Positions 28,246-36,376 of a stretch of 64,000 nucleotides of DNA are shown here, one piece after another. Numbering within the stretch: position 1 is the first letter of the stretch; each line of letters opens with the position of its first letter. Where the stretch lies: contig NZ_FOGI01000005.1 in NCBI RefSeq assembly GCF_900111175.1, forward strand, positions 310,001-374,000, read 5' to 3'. The translations under genes and the position numbers were made by a program. A model generated the notes under the pieces. That model had not been told where the DNA came from, searched no databases, and was given only the letters and a program-made list of their open reading frames with translations. The stretch is from Actinokineospora terrae (GTDB lineage: Bacteria; Actinomycetota; Actinomycetes; Mycobacteriales; Pseudonocardiaceae).

Positions 28246-28299
28246 GCCGGTGCTGTGTTCTTGGCCCGGACATGCCGGTGCTGTGTTCTTGGCCCGGAC
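28246..28299. repeat. 26-bp direct repeat, two perfect copies
   Basis: The 26 bases from 28246 to 28271 recur exactly at 28274-28299 (period 28; the copies begin GCCGGTGCTGTG). The start of a third copy (GCCGGTGCC at 28302-28310) runs into the terminator stem. The repeat lies just downstream of the Fic gene and is non-coding. Confidence 0.85.
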
Positions 28300-28304
28300 G
28301 AGCC

Positions 28305-28342
28305 GGTGCCCCGGTGGGTCGGGGAAGACCCACCGGGGCACC
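28305..28342. terminator. bidirectional terminator between the Fic and dioxygenase genes
   Basis: A perfect 15-bp stem (GGTGCCCCGGTGGGT at 28305-28319 with 28328-28342) and an 8-base loop. It is one of the strongest hairpins in the window, placed between convergent genes. Confidence 0.88.
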
Positions 28343-28391
28343 TGGTCCTCGGCACAGGGCTACCGAGGCGGTGGCTTGCTGCTGACCGGGA

Positions 28392-29303
28392 TCAGCCCAC
28401 GCGCCACAGGGCGGGCACGTTCGGCGGCTCCCAGCCCGGCTGGGCCTGGTGGCCCTGCAGGCAGGTGTAGCTGACGCCGCCGTAGGTGACCTTGGCGCCG
28501 GTCGCGTAGTTGGTGCCCGCCGCCCACGAGCCGCCGGGGGCACCGGTGGTCGTGGTGGTGGTCGGGTTGGTCGGCCGGGTCGTGGTGGTGCTGCTGGTCG
28601 GCCGGGTGGTGGTGGTCGGCGGCACGCCGTTGACGTTGAGGACGAAGTCGAACGTCGCCTCCTTGCCGCTGCCCACCGTGCGGACGGCCATCAGCAGCCG
28701 CGGGTCGTAGATGGTGTCGGTGTTGTTGCGCGGCTCACCGGGGAAGTAGGTCTGCGTGGTGAGGATCCGGCCGCCGGGGTTCTGCACCTTCATGTGGATG
28801 TGCCGGGTGCGGCCCGGGTAGAGGCCGGGCACGATCGTGGTGAGGCTGTACCGGCCGTTGGCGTCGGTGTACTGGTGGCCGCGGAAGCGGTAGGTGGTGT
28901 TGTCGTAGTTGCCACCGTTGTCCGCCTGCCAGAAGTCCAGCAGCACGTTGGCCAGCGGCTGGCACTGGCGGCCGAACACGTAGCCGCTGACGGTCAGCGC
29001 GGTGCCCGGGTAGCCCGGCTCGACCAGCGAGGTCCGCTGCGGCGAACCCGGCTTGAAGTACGGGCCCTCGGTCTGCTCGATGGTCGGCGCGTCGCCGTCG
29101 TTGCAGTCGGGGGTCAGTTCCAGGAGGGCGCCGTTGGCGGCGTCCTCGGCCCTGGTGCGGGCCAGCGCCGGAACGCCGACCAGTGCGATCGGGGCCGCGA
29201 CACCGGCGGCCAGCGCCGCGCGCAGCACCGCCTTGCGGCTGATCTGCTTGCCGTCAGCCGGTGGCTGCTCGTTCGTGCCTTCGCCGTGCAGGGGCGCGTC
29301 CAT
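28392..29303 (-). CDS. secreted intradiol dioxygenase with C-terminal carbohydrate-binding module
   Basis: 303 residues. The N-terminal SRKAVLRAALAAGVAAPIAL resembles a Tat signal, ending at VPALA. The core (about 55-215) is an intradiol ring-cleavage dioxygenase: EGPYFKPGSPQR, SGYVFGRQCQPL, then YDNTTYRFRGHQY and GLYPGRTRHIHMKV supplying the Tyr/His iron ligands. A Thr/Pro-rich linker (TTTTRPTSS) leads to a CBM5/12-type chitin-binding module (WAAGTNYATGAKVTYGGVSY...CLQGHQAQ...W). A similar fusion is known from Streptomyces (SACTE_2871), acting on catecholic compounds outside the cell. Start 29303 has AAGGAG upstream. Confidence 0.88.
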   Translation of the reverse strand: MDAPLHGEGTNEQPPADGKQISRKAVLRAALAAGVAAPIALVGVPALARTRAEDAANGALLELTPDCNDGDAPTIEQTEGPYFKPGSPQRTSLVEPGYPGTALTVSGYVFGRQCQPLANVLLDFWQADNGGNYDNTTYRFRGHQYTDANGRYSLTTIVPGLYPGRTRHIHMKVQNPGGRILTTQTYFPGEPRNNTDTIYDPRLLMAVRTVGSGKEATFDFVLNVNGVPPTTTTRPTSSTTTTRPTNPTTTTTTGAPGGSWAAGTNYATGAKVTYGGVSYTCLQGHQAQPGWEPPNVPALWRVG

Positions 29304-29443
29304 GCCTAGCTCCTTGTGGGTGGGGAGGCCGGGAATGAACACGAACCTACGTTCGGGATTCGGTGCCGACGATGGACTCAGGCGGCCGGACGTGGTGAAT
29401 CCACGGGTGGCTGTTGCCACAGTTGCCGACATTCACATGTTCA

Positions 29444-30298
29444 TCATTCACAGGTCGGCCGTTCGACCGACTCACCACTTCGCCGGAAATCACCGGGACT
29501 GACCCCGGCCTCGCGCCGGAAAAAGCGACAAAAATACGCGGCGTCGGCGAATCCCACGCGATCGGCGACCTGGCGCACGGTCAGGTCGGTGCGCGCCAGG
29601 AGCCGTTTCGCCTCTGCGGCGCGCGACTGCCGGACCAGTTCCGACGGGGTGCGGCCGGTGGCCGCCTTCACCGCCTCGGTGAGGTAGCCGGGGCTGACGC
29701 CGATGTGCTCGGCGTAGGCCTGCACCGACCACAGGTCCAGGTCGACCCGGCTGGTCAGCCTGGTGAACTCGTCGGCGACTGACCCGGCGCGGGCGGGGAC
29801 GACCGGTGCCGCGGCCGGGGTCTGCGGCAACCGGCCCGCCCGCACGACCAGGACGTGCAGCAGGGCCCGCAGCACGGTGTGCCAGTCCTCGTCGCCGCGG
29901 CGGTACTCCTCGGACAGCTCCTCGATCAGCCGCCCGGTGCAGTCGTCCTCCTCGGGGCTCAGCGTGGTCCACGGCCGCTCGCTGAGCCTGCGCAGCCGGT
30001 CCCGGTCGGCCGGGTGGTCGAGCAGGAAGTCGTCGGTGAACAGGACCACCGAGCCGCGCAGGTCCCGCGCGTCCTCCCAGTGGTGCACCTGACCTGGGGT
30101 GATCACGCACAGGTGCGGCGGCCGCAGCGGCAGCCTGGCCAGGTCCAGCACGTGCGTGCCGCTGCCGCCGGTGACGTGCACGATCTCGAAGAAGGTGTGC
30201 CGGTGCGGGAACGACGCCCGCGACAGCGGTCCGACCTGCTCGAAGGTGCCGACCACGAACGGCAGCGCGGTCGGCGCGGGCACCTCGAGCCGGTGCAT
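29444..30298 (-). CDS. AraC-family transcriptional regulator
   Basis: 284 residues. The N-terminal cupin half (HRHTFFEIVHVTGGSGTHVL...LCVITPGQVHHW) is the ligand-sensing AraC_binding domain. The C-terminal double helix-turn-helix runs through VQAYAEHIGVSPGYLTEAVK and VRQVADRVGFADAAYFCRFF, with the GxSPGDFR ending of the family. The start at MHRLEV (30298) follows GCGGGGAAC; a longer form from 30361 is possible. Its stop is 140 bases upstream of the dioxygenase start on the same strand, so it may regulate that gene. Confidence 0.85.
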   Translation of the reverse strand: MHRLEVPAPTALPFVVGTFEQVGPLSRASFPHRHTFFEIVHVTGGSGTHVLDLARLPLRPPHLCVITPGQVHHWEDARDLRGSVVLFTDDFLLDHPADRDRLRRLSERPWTTLSPEEDDCTGRLIEELSEEYRRGDEDWHTVLRALLHVLVVRAGRLPQTPAAAPVVPARAGSVADEFTRLTSRVDLDLWSVQAYAEHIGVSPGYLTEAVKAATGRTPSELVRQSRAAEAKRLLARTDLTVRQVADRVGFADAAYFCRFFRREAGVSPGDFRRSGESVERPTCE

Positions 30299-30469
30299 CG
30301 GCAGTTCCCCGCCGCGGGGCTGTCTGCAGGGCGTGCCAGGTAAGACCGTGCTGCCGCGCATGTCCCGATCCCCTCGTTCAAGCAGGACAAAGGTCCAGAC
30401 CAATAATCGAGGTCCCACGATGGCACGCGGCGAGCCGGTGGGAAACAGACGGGGACATCCCAACCGGTA

Positions 30470-31336
30470 CTAGACGCCCATGGGATGCCACACGGTCTTG
30501 GTTTCCACCAGCGCCCGCAGCCGGGCGATGTCCGGCCGGTCGGTCCAGTCGGGCTCGGTGGTCGGCACCCGCAGCACCCGCTTCACCGTGCCCGCCGCGG
30601 ACTTCTCCAGGTCGACGCGCAGCTCAGGCGGTGCCCCGGTCAGGTCGAGGGCGTTGACGTCGGCGTGCGAGGCCAGCCACGGCGCCAGTTCGGCGGTGTG
30701 CCCGGTCAGCAGGTTGACCACCCCGCCCGGCACGTCGGAGGTCGCCAGCACCTCCGAGAGCGTGATCGCGGGCAGCGGCCGGTCCTGGCTGGTCACCACG
30801 ACCGCGGTCGCGCCGACGGCCAGCACCGGGGCGAGCACGCTGACCAGGCCCAGCAGCGACGAGCGCTGCGGCGCCAGCACCCCGACCACCCCGGTCGGCT
30901 CCGGCACCGAGAACGAGAAGTACGGCCCGGCGACCGGGTTCGCCGCGCCCAGCACGGTGGCGATCTTGTCGGTCCAGCCCGCGTACCAGACCCAGCGGTC
31001 CACCGCGGCGTCCACCAGCGCCTGCGCGCGCTTGGCAGGCACGCCCTCACCAGCGGCGACCTCGTCGGCGAACTGCTCGCGCCTGCCCTCCAGCAGCTCC
31101 GCGACCCGGTACAGCACCTGGCCGCGGTTGTACGCGGTCGCGCCGGACCACTTGCCGAACGCGCCGCGCGCGGCCACCACCGCCTCGCGCAGGTCCTTGC
31201 GGGAGGCCTGCGCGGCGTTGGCCAGGAACCGGCCCTTGCCGTCGGTGACCGGGTAGGTCCGGCCGGACTCCGAGCGGGGGAACGCCCCGCCGAGGTAGAG
31301 CTTGTAGGTCTTGGACACCGTCACGCGGTCAGACAT
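30470..31336 (-). CDS. short aldehyde dehydrogenase-like protein lacking cysteine
   Basis: 288 residues, against about 480 for a full aldehyde dehydrogenase. It aligns with the N-terminal coenzyme-binding part (LYLGGAFPRSESGRTYPV, AARGAFGKWSGATAYNRGQV, PTGVVGVLAP) and then stops short of the catalytic domain. It has no cysteine anywhere, so it cannot be a thiol-dependent dehydrogenase. Its frame is clean and it overlaps the full-length enzyme gene by 8 bases, which argues for a maintained non-catalytic partner rather than decay. Similar short partners occur beside deoC in other actinomycetes (general knowledge). Confidence 0.78.
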   Translation of the reverse strand: MSDRVTVSKTYKLYLGGAFPRSESGRTYPVTDGKGRFLANAAQASRKDLREAVVAARGAFGKWSGATAYNRGQVLYRVAELLEGRREQFADEVAAGEGVPAKRAQALVDAAVDRWVWYAGWTDKIATVLGAANPVAGPYFSFSVPEPTGVVGVLAPQRSSLLGLVSVLAPVLAVGATAVVVTSQDRPLPAITLSEVLATSDVPGGVVNLLTGHTAELAPWLASHADVNALDLTGAPPELRVDLEKSAAGTVKRVLRVPTTEPDWTDRPDIARLRALVETKTVWHPMGV

Positions 31337-32759
31337 CGAGGTACGCCTCCAGCCCGGCCCGGCCGCCCTCGCGACCGAAGCCCGACTCCTGGTAGCCGCC
31401 GAACGGGGCGGTCGGGTCGAAGCGGTTGAACGTGTTGGCCCACACCACGCCCGCGCGCAGCCGGTCGGCCATCCACAGGATGCGCGAGCCCTTCTCGGTC
31501 CACACGCCTGCGGAGAGGCCGTAGGGGGTGTTGTTCGCCTTGGCCAGCGCCTCGGCGGGGGTGCGGAAGGTCAGCACGGACAGCACCGGGCCGAAGATCT
31601 CCTCGCGGGCGATGCGCATGGACTGGGTGACGTTGGCGAACACCGTCGGCGCGAAGTAGAAGCCCTTGTCCGGCAGCGGGCACGGGCTCGACCAGCGCTC
31701 GGCGCCCTCCTGCTCACCCGAGGCCACCAGGTCCTGGATCTTGGTGAGCTGGTCGCGGGAGTTGATCGCGCCGACGTCGGTGTTCTTGTCCAGCGGGTCG
31801 CCGACGCGCAGGGTGCTGACCCTGGCGTGCAGCTTGGCCAGGAACTCCTCGGCGATCGACTCCTGCAGCAGCAGCCGCGACCCGGCGCAGCAGACGTGGC
31901 CCTGGTTGAAGAAGATGCCGTTGACGATCCCCTCGACGGCCTGGTCCAGCGGCGCGTCGTCGAAGACGATGTTGGCCGCCTTGCCGCCCAGCTCCAGGGT
32001 CAGCTTCTTGCCGGTGCCCGCCAGCGCGGACTGGATGACCTTGCCGACCTCGGTCGACCCGGTGAACGCGACCTTGTTCACCCCCGGGTGGTTCACCAGT
32101 TCCGCGCCGACGTCCCCGGCGCCCGGGATGATGTTGACCACCCCGGGCGGCAGCTCGGCCTGCTGGATGATCTCGGCGAGCACCAGCGCGGTCAGCGGGG
32201 TCGTCTCGGCGGGCTTGAGCACCACGGTGTTCCCGCAGGCCAGCGCCGGGGCGATCTTCCACGACGCCATCAGCAGCGGGAAGTTCCACGGGATCACCTG
32301 ACCGGCCACGCCCAGCGGCCGCGGGTCGGGGCCCAGGCCCGCGTAGTCGAGCTTGTCGGCCCAGCCCGCGTGGTAGAAGAAGTGCGCCGCCGCGGTGGGG
32401 ACGTCGGTGTCGCGCGCCTCCTTGATCGGCTTGCCGTTGTCCAGCGACTCCAGCACCGCCAGCTCGCGGGCGCGCTCGGCGACCATCCTGGCGATCCGGT
32501 AGATGTACTTCGCGCGCTCGGCGCCGGGCATCCGGCCCCAGGTCTTGTCGTGCGCCCGGCGCGCGGCCTTCACCGCCCGGTCGACGTCCGCCGCGCTCGC
32601 GGTGCTGACCTCGGCCAGCACCTCCTCGGTGGCCGGGTTGACCGACTTGAGCGGCTCACCGGCCCCCTCGACGAACTCGCCGTCGACGAACATCCGGTAG
32701 CTCGGCTTGAGGTTGGCGATCGCCGCCGACTCGGGAGCGGGTGCGTATTCCCAGGTCAT
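31329..32759 (-). CDS. aldehyde dehydrogenase
   Basis: 476 residues, full length, NAD(P)-dependent. The catalytic Cys is in FNQGHVCCAGSRLLLQ, the general-base Glu in LELGGKAANIV, and the substrate/coenzyme motif PWNFPLLMASWKIAPALA is present. TNVGAINSRDQL is near-canonical. The ATG directly abuts the deoC stop (TAGATG), so it is coupled to deoC. The likely substrate is acetaldehyde released by deoxyribose-5-phosphate cleavage (inference from context). Confidence 0.9.
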   Translation of the reverse strand: MTWEYAPAPESAAIANLKPSYRMFVDGEFVEGAGEPLKSVNPATEEVLAEVSTASAADVDRAVKAARRAHDKTWGRMPGAERAKYIYRIARMVAERARELAVLESLDNGKPIKEARDTDVPTAAAHFFYHAGWADKLDYAGLGPDPRPLGVAGQVIPWNFPLLMASWKIAPALACGNTVVLKPAETTPLTALVLAEIIQQAELPPGVVNIIPGAGDVGAELVNHPGVNKVAFTGSTEVGKVIQSALAGTGKKLTLELGGKAANIVFDDAPLDQAVEGIVNGIFFNQGHVCCAGSRLLLQESIAEEFLAKLHARVSTLRVGDPLDKNTDVGAINSRDQLTKIQDLVASGEQEGAERWSSPCPLPDKGFYFAPTVFANVTQSMRIAREEIFGPVLSVLTFRTPAEALAKANNTPYGLSAGVWTEKGSRILWMADRLRAGVVWANTFNRFDPTAPFGGYQESGFGREGGRAGLEAYLDV

Positions 32760-33695
32760 CTAGTCCACCGATACGTAGTCGGGGCCGCTGTAGTGGCCGT
32801 CGAGCTGGGTGCGGCGCTGCATGAGCAGGTCGTTGAGCAGGCTGGAGGCGCCGAAGCGGAACAGGTCCGGGGTCAGCCAGGCCTCGCCTGCCACCTCGCG
32901 CACGGCCACCAGGTGCCGGATGGCGTCCTTGGTGGTGCGGATCCCGCCCGCCGGTTTGACGCCGCGGTGCTGGCCGGTGACCTCGTGCCAGTCGCGCACG
33001 GCTTGCAGCATCAGGTTCGTGACCGGCAGCGTCGCGGCGGGGGAGACCTTGCCGGTCGAGGTCTTGATGAAGTCGCCGCCTGCCAGCAGCCCCAGCCAGG
33101 ACGCCCGGCGCACGTTGTCGTAGGTCGCCAGCTCGCCGGTCTCCAGGATCACCTTGAGGTGCACGTCCCCGCAGACCGCCTTGATGGTGCGGATCTCGTC
33201 GAACACCTGCCCGTACCGGCCGGAGAGGAACGCGCCCCGGTCGATCACCATGTCCACCTCGGTCGCGCCCGCGGCGATGGCGTACTCGGTGTCGGTGATC
33301 TTGACCTTGAGGCTGGACCGGCCGGACGGGAACGCGGTGGCGACGCTGGCGATGTTCACCGCGGCGCCGCCCAGCGCGTCCTTCGCGGTGGCGACCATGT
33401 CCGGGTAGACGCAGACCGCGGCGACCGGGGGGATGCCCGGCTCCGGTTGTCGCGCTTTGGCGCACAGCGTGCGCACCTTGCCCGGGGTGTCCGCGCCCTC
33501 CAGTGTGGTCAGGTCGACCATGGAGATCGCGGTGTCGATGGCCCACAGCTTGCTGGCCTTCTTGATGCTGCGCGTCGCGAGACCGGCGCTGCGCTGCTCG
33601 ATCCCCACCGCGTCGACACCGGGCAAGCCGTGCAGGAACCGCCGCAGCGACGCCTCGTCCCGGGTGACGTCGGTCAACTCTGTCGTGCCGCCCAT
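32760..33695 (-). CDS. deoC: deoxyribose-phosphate aldolase
   Basis: Cleaves 2-deoxyribose-5-phosphate to acetaldehyde and glyceraldehyde-3-phosphate, the last step of deoxynucleoside catabolism. 311 residues. The Schiff-base lysine lies in GGDFIKTSTGKVSPAA, the AAVCVYPDMV segment near residue 94 supplies another conserved part of the barrel, and KPAGGIRTTKDA is the phosphate site. The N-terminal about 50 residues are an extension common in actinobacteria. The start (ATG 33695) lies inside the 3' end of the membrane-protein gene upstream. Confidence 0.93.
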   Translation of the reverse strand: MGGTTELTDVTRDEASLRRFLHGLPGVDAVGIEQRSAGLATRSIKKASKLWAIDTAISMVDLTTLEGADTPGKVRTLCAKARQPEPGIPPVAAVCVYPDMVATAKDALGGAAVNIASVATAFPSGRSSLKVKITDTEYAIAAGATEVDMVIDRGAFLSGRYGQVFDEIRTIKAVCGDVHLKVILETGELATYDNVRRASWLGLLAGGDFIKTSTGKVSPAATLPVTNLMLQAVRDWHEVTGQHRGVKPAGGIRTTKDAIRHLVAVREVAGEAWLTPDLFRFGASSLLNDLLMQRRTQLDGHYSGPDYVSVD

Positions 33696-34285
33696 GCGCC
33701 CGAGTCTAGGGGGTTCTTGGCGGCGCTAGGGCGCACGCGGACGGCGAGCACGACGAGCCAGACGGTGTAGAGGATGTAACCGATGAAGTTCGCCATGTCA
33801 GTGCCGGGTACCCCTAGCGGGATCAGGACGCCGAGCGCGACAAGACCCGCGGCGGGGTAGGCGAGGAACTTGAGGCCGTAGTAGTGGGCGACGCGCACCG
33901 TCCAGATCGCGGTCAGCGCGTAGCCCAGCGTCTCGCCGATGACGGTACCGAGCACAGTGGACACTGCCGTGAACGTGTCCGGGTCGTCGATGAACGGGAC
34001 GATCAGCGGCCAGCGCATCAACCCGATCACCTGCACCAGCGCGGCGGCGGTGCCCAGCGCGGTCAGGCCCGGTCGGTCGAGCCGCTTCGAGATGGGGATC
34101 AGCAGGGCGGCGCTCGCGGCCAGCAGCACGAAGAGCGCGGAGACGGCGAGTTGGTTGTCGTTGAACGCGATCAGCACCTCCGGCGCGGGCTTGGCGAGCA
34201 CGTCCGGGTAGTTGAAGACCACGCCGAGGCCGACGAAGGCCAGGTTCGCGCCGAGCGCGCCTGCGACGAGCAACAGGGAGAGCAT
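33674..34285 (-). CDS. DUF4386-like membrane protein
   Basis: 203 residues with about six membrane helices. The sequence MLSLLLVAGALGANLAF at the start, NYPDVLAKPAPEVLIAF and a conserved central LVQVIGLMRWPLIVPF resemble the DUF4386 group of small integral membrane proteins of unknown function. An AGGACGACC site precedes the ATG. Its 3' end overlaps the deoC start by 22 bases, so it heads the deoC-aldehyde dehydrogenase unit; it is divergent from a TetR gene that probably controls it. Confidence 0.72.
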   Translation of the reverse strand: MLSLLLVAGALGANLAFVGLGVVFNYPDVLAKPAPEVLIAFNDNQLAVSALFVLLAASAALLIPISKRLDRPGLTALGTAAALVQVIGLMRWPLIVPFIDDPDTFTAVSTVLGTVIGETLGYALTAIWTVRVAHYYGLKFLAYPAAGLVALGVLIPLGVPGTDMANFIGYILYTVWLVVLAVRVRPSAAKNPLDSGAWAARQS

Positions 34286-34300
34286 GGGGTCGTCCTATCT

Positions 34301-34332
34301 CTGTACGGTGTGCAATGTTATGCACTGTACAG
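34301..34332. promoter_or_regulatory. inverted-repeat operator between TetR and membrane-protein genes
   Basis: CTGTACGGTGTGCA, ATGTTA, TGCACTGTACAG (34301-34332) is an imperfect inverted repeat whose arms share CTGTAC and GTGCA elements. TACAGT at 34328-34333 lies 8 bases before the TetR GTG and would act as a -10 box for a leaderless message. This is the expected site for autoregulation by the adjacent TetR protein. Confidence 0.65.
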
Positions 34333-34341
34333 TGATGCGCC

Positions 34342-34986
34342 GTGGAAGAGAAGACCCGGCCGGGACCCAAGCGCAGCCTCACCGCCGAGCAGATCGTCGA
34401 CGTGGCGCTGGAACTGTTCGACGGGGAGGCGCCGTCGATCCGCGGTGTCGCCGCGAAGCTGGGCGTGCGGCCGAACACGCTGTACACGTACCTGCCCGAC
34501 CGGGCCGCGATGGAACGCGCGCTCGTCGACCGGTTCCTGGCCATGGCCGACCCGGACCTGCTGATCGGCAGGCGGGTCTGGCGCCGCAGGGTCGAGGACT
34601 ACGCGTGCGCGCTGCGGTCGGTGCTGCTGCGGCACCGGGGCGCGGCCGCGCTGCTGCACACCGCCCCGATCGACGGGCAGACGGCGGCGCTGGTGGGCGA
34701 ACGGCTGCTGGCCGTGTTCACCTCGGCGGGCCTGAGCACGGCCGACGCGGCCAGGTCGACCTACGCGGTGATCGTCCACGTGCTGGGCTCGGCCACGCTC
34801 ACCGCGGCGGACCTGCGCGGCGGCACGGAGGCCGACATCGTCGCGGCGCGGCTGGAGGTGGCGATCGACCCCGGCTTCCTCCCGCTCACGGCGGCGGCGT
34901 GGCCGGTGGTCGCCACCTGGAACACCGAGGAGCAGTTCCGCTGGTCACTGCGGACCCTGCTCAACGGGTGTGTGGGCGGCGCTTAG
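34342..34986 (+). CDS. TetR-family transcriptional regulator
   Basis: 214 residues. The helix-turn-helix is LTAEQIVDVALELFDGE through IRGVAAKLGVRPNTLYTYLPD. The C-terminal half resembles the TetR_C tetracycline-repressor type. Start GTG 34342, probably leaderless (TACAGT 8 bases upstream). Divergent from the DUF4386-like/deoC operon. Ends 4 bases inside the 3' end of the convergent DUF1707 gene. Confidence 0.87.
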   Translation: MEEKTRPGPKRSLTAEQIVDVALELFDGEAPSIRGVAAKLGVRPNTLYTYLPDRAAMERALVDRFLAMADPDLLIGRRVWRRRVEDYACALRSVLLRHRGAAALLHTAPIDGQTAALVGERLLAVFTSAGLSTADAARSTYAVIVHVLGSATLTAADLRGGTEADIVAARLEVAIDPGFLPLTAAAWPVVATWNTEEQFRWSLRTLLNGCVGGA

Positions 34987-35627
34987 CCTTCCTGGATCTC
35001 CTTGTTCTTCTTGGGCTTCTTCGGGGGCTTGACCTCGACGCCGCCCATGATGGCCATCCCGGTGATCCGCACGACCGGGCTCCCGGGCGGGGCCTGGGTG
35101 CGCACCGTGTTGCTGAAGCCGCCCATGAACCCGGAACCGGTGACGTACACCGTGACGTCCGGCGGGACGGTGATCTCGATGCCGCCCATGATGGTGAAGG
35201 CGTGGATGACCGTCTCGTTCGCCTCGAAGGTGGCCTGCGTCAGGTCGATCTCGACGCCGCCCATCATCGCGAAGGCGTTGAAGGTCGGCGGGATCGTCCA
35301 GTGCCCCTTGCGCTCGGACCCGGACATGACCGCGACGGCGCTCGACGAGGTGCCCCGCCCGCCGACCCTGGCCGGGGTGGTCGCCGCGGCCGGTTGCGGC
35401 AGGGAAGCCTGGTAGGCGACCAGTTGCTGGTTGGGCAGGTCGCGCACCAGCGGCTCCAGCTCGCCGAACGTGCGCGCCGCGTAGACCTGGTCCAGCCGCT
35501 CCTCGAGCTCGGTGACGGTGAGCCTGCCCTCGGCCATGGCGTCGTGCAGGACCTTCGCGAACTTCTCCCGGTCGCCGTTCGACGCGCGCATGTCGTGTGG
35601 ACCGGGGAGGCTGGGCTGCTCACTCAC
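34983..35627 (-). CDS. DUF1707 and LiaF-like domain protein
   Basis: 214 residues. An N-terminal DUF1707 domain (MRASNGDREKFAKVL...LTVTELEERLDQVYAARTFGEL) is joined through an Ala/Thr-rich linker to a C-terminal beta domain. That domain repeats an MGG-V/I-E-I/V pattern three times (MMGGVEIDL, IMGGIEITV, IMGGVEVKP), as in the cell-wall-active antibiotic response (LiaF) domain. The tail is KKPKKNKEIQEG. No membrane helix is visible. It probably belongs to envelope-stress signalling, by family analogy only. The GTG start (35627) is the least certain part. Confidence 0.72.
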   Translation of the reverse strand: MSEQPSLPGPHDMRASNGDREKFAKVLHDAMAEGRLTVTELEERLDQVYAARTFGELEPLVRDLPNQQLVAYQASLPQPAAATTPARVGGRGTSSSAVAVMSGSERKGHWTIPPTFNAFAMMGGVEIDLTQATFEANETVIHAFTIMGGIEITVPPDVTVYVTGSGFMGGFSNTVRTQAPPGSPVVRITGMAIMGGVEVKPPKKPKKNKEIQEG

Positions 35628-35709
35628 GGGAACGAGGGTAGCGCTCCCCACCACCCGATAGGGCACGTCGACACCGCCGAATAAGCGGACCCGTCTACCG
35701 TGTCCGGCC

Positions 35710-36333
35710 ATGGACGTGCTCACCGTGGACCACCCGCTGGCCAAGGCCAGGCTCACCGTCATGCGCGACGCGCGGACCGACAGCGCCACCTTCCGGGCCG
35801 CGCTGCACGAGCTCACCGTGATGCTCACCTACGAGGCCACCAGGAACGCGCCGCTGCGCACCGAGCGCATCCACACCCCGGTCGCCCGCACCGACGGCCA
35901 CTGGCTGGCCACCCCGCCGCTGCTGGTCCCGGTGCTGCGGGCGGGCCTGGGCATGGCCGACCAGGCGCACAAGCTCATCCCCGACGCCCAGATGGGCTTC
36001 GTCGGCCTGGCCCGCGACGAGCACACCCTGCTGCCGGTGCCCTACATGGAGTCCCTTCCGGACTCCCTGGCGGGCCGCCCGGTCTTCGTGCTCGACCCGA
36101 TGCTCGCCACCGGCGGTTCGATGGTCCACACCATTCGGCTGCTGGTCGACCGGGGCGCCACCGACGTCACCGCGATCTGCGCCCTGGCCGCGCCGGAGGG
36201 CATCGATCACCTCGCCGCCGCGGGGCTGCCCGTCCGGCTGGTCACGGCCAGCATCGACGAGCGCCTCAACGACTCCGGCTTCATCGTCCCGGGCCTCGGC
36301 GACGCGGGCGACCGCCAGTACGGCGCGGTCTGA
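35710..36333 (+). CDS. upp: uracil phosphoribosyltransferase
   Basis: Converts uracil and PRPP to UMP, recapturing uracil freed by pyrimidine nucleoside breakdown. 207 residues, normal size. [14 protein letters not shown] is the PRPP-binding loop, [14 protein letters not shown] is another conserved segment, and [19 protein letters not shown] is the uracil-binding C-terminus. It stands alone and is followed by hairpins. Confidence 0.95.
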   Translation: MDVLTVDHPLAKARLTVMRDARTDSATFRAALHELTVMLTYEATRNAPLRTERIHTPVARTDGHWLATPPLLVPVLRAGLGMADQAHKLIPDAQMGFVGLARDEHTLLPVPYMESLPDSLAGRPVFVLDPMLATGGSMVHTIRLLVDRGATDVTAICALAAPEGIDHLAAAGLPVRLVTASIDERLNDSGFIVPGLGDAGDRQYGAV

Positions 36334-36369
36334 ACCACCCGGTCTGGACCTCTGCGCCCAGACCGCGCC
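36322..36369 (+). terminator. terminator at the end of upp
   Basis: Two mutually exclusive hairpins are possible: an 11-bp stem 36322-36332 with 36359-36369 that includes the last codons of upp, or an 8-bp stem 36340-36347 with 36358-36365. Either would end upp transcription before the convergent Fic gene. Confidence 0.6.
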
Positions 36370-36376
36370 GTCGTGC

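Noticed and set aside
30299..30463. N-terminal extension of the AraC regulator
   Set aside because: The extra residues do not resemble the family, and the start at 30298 has an adequate ribosome site.
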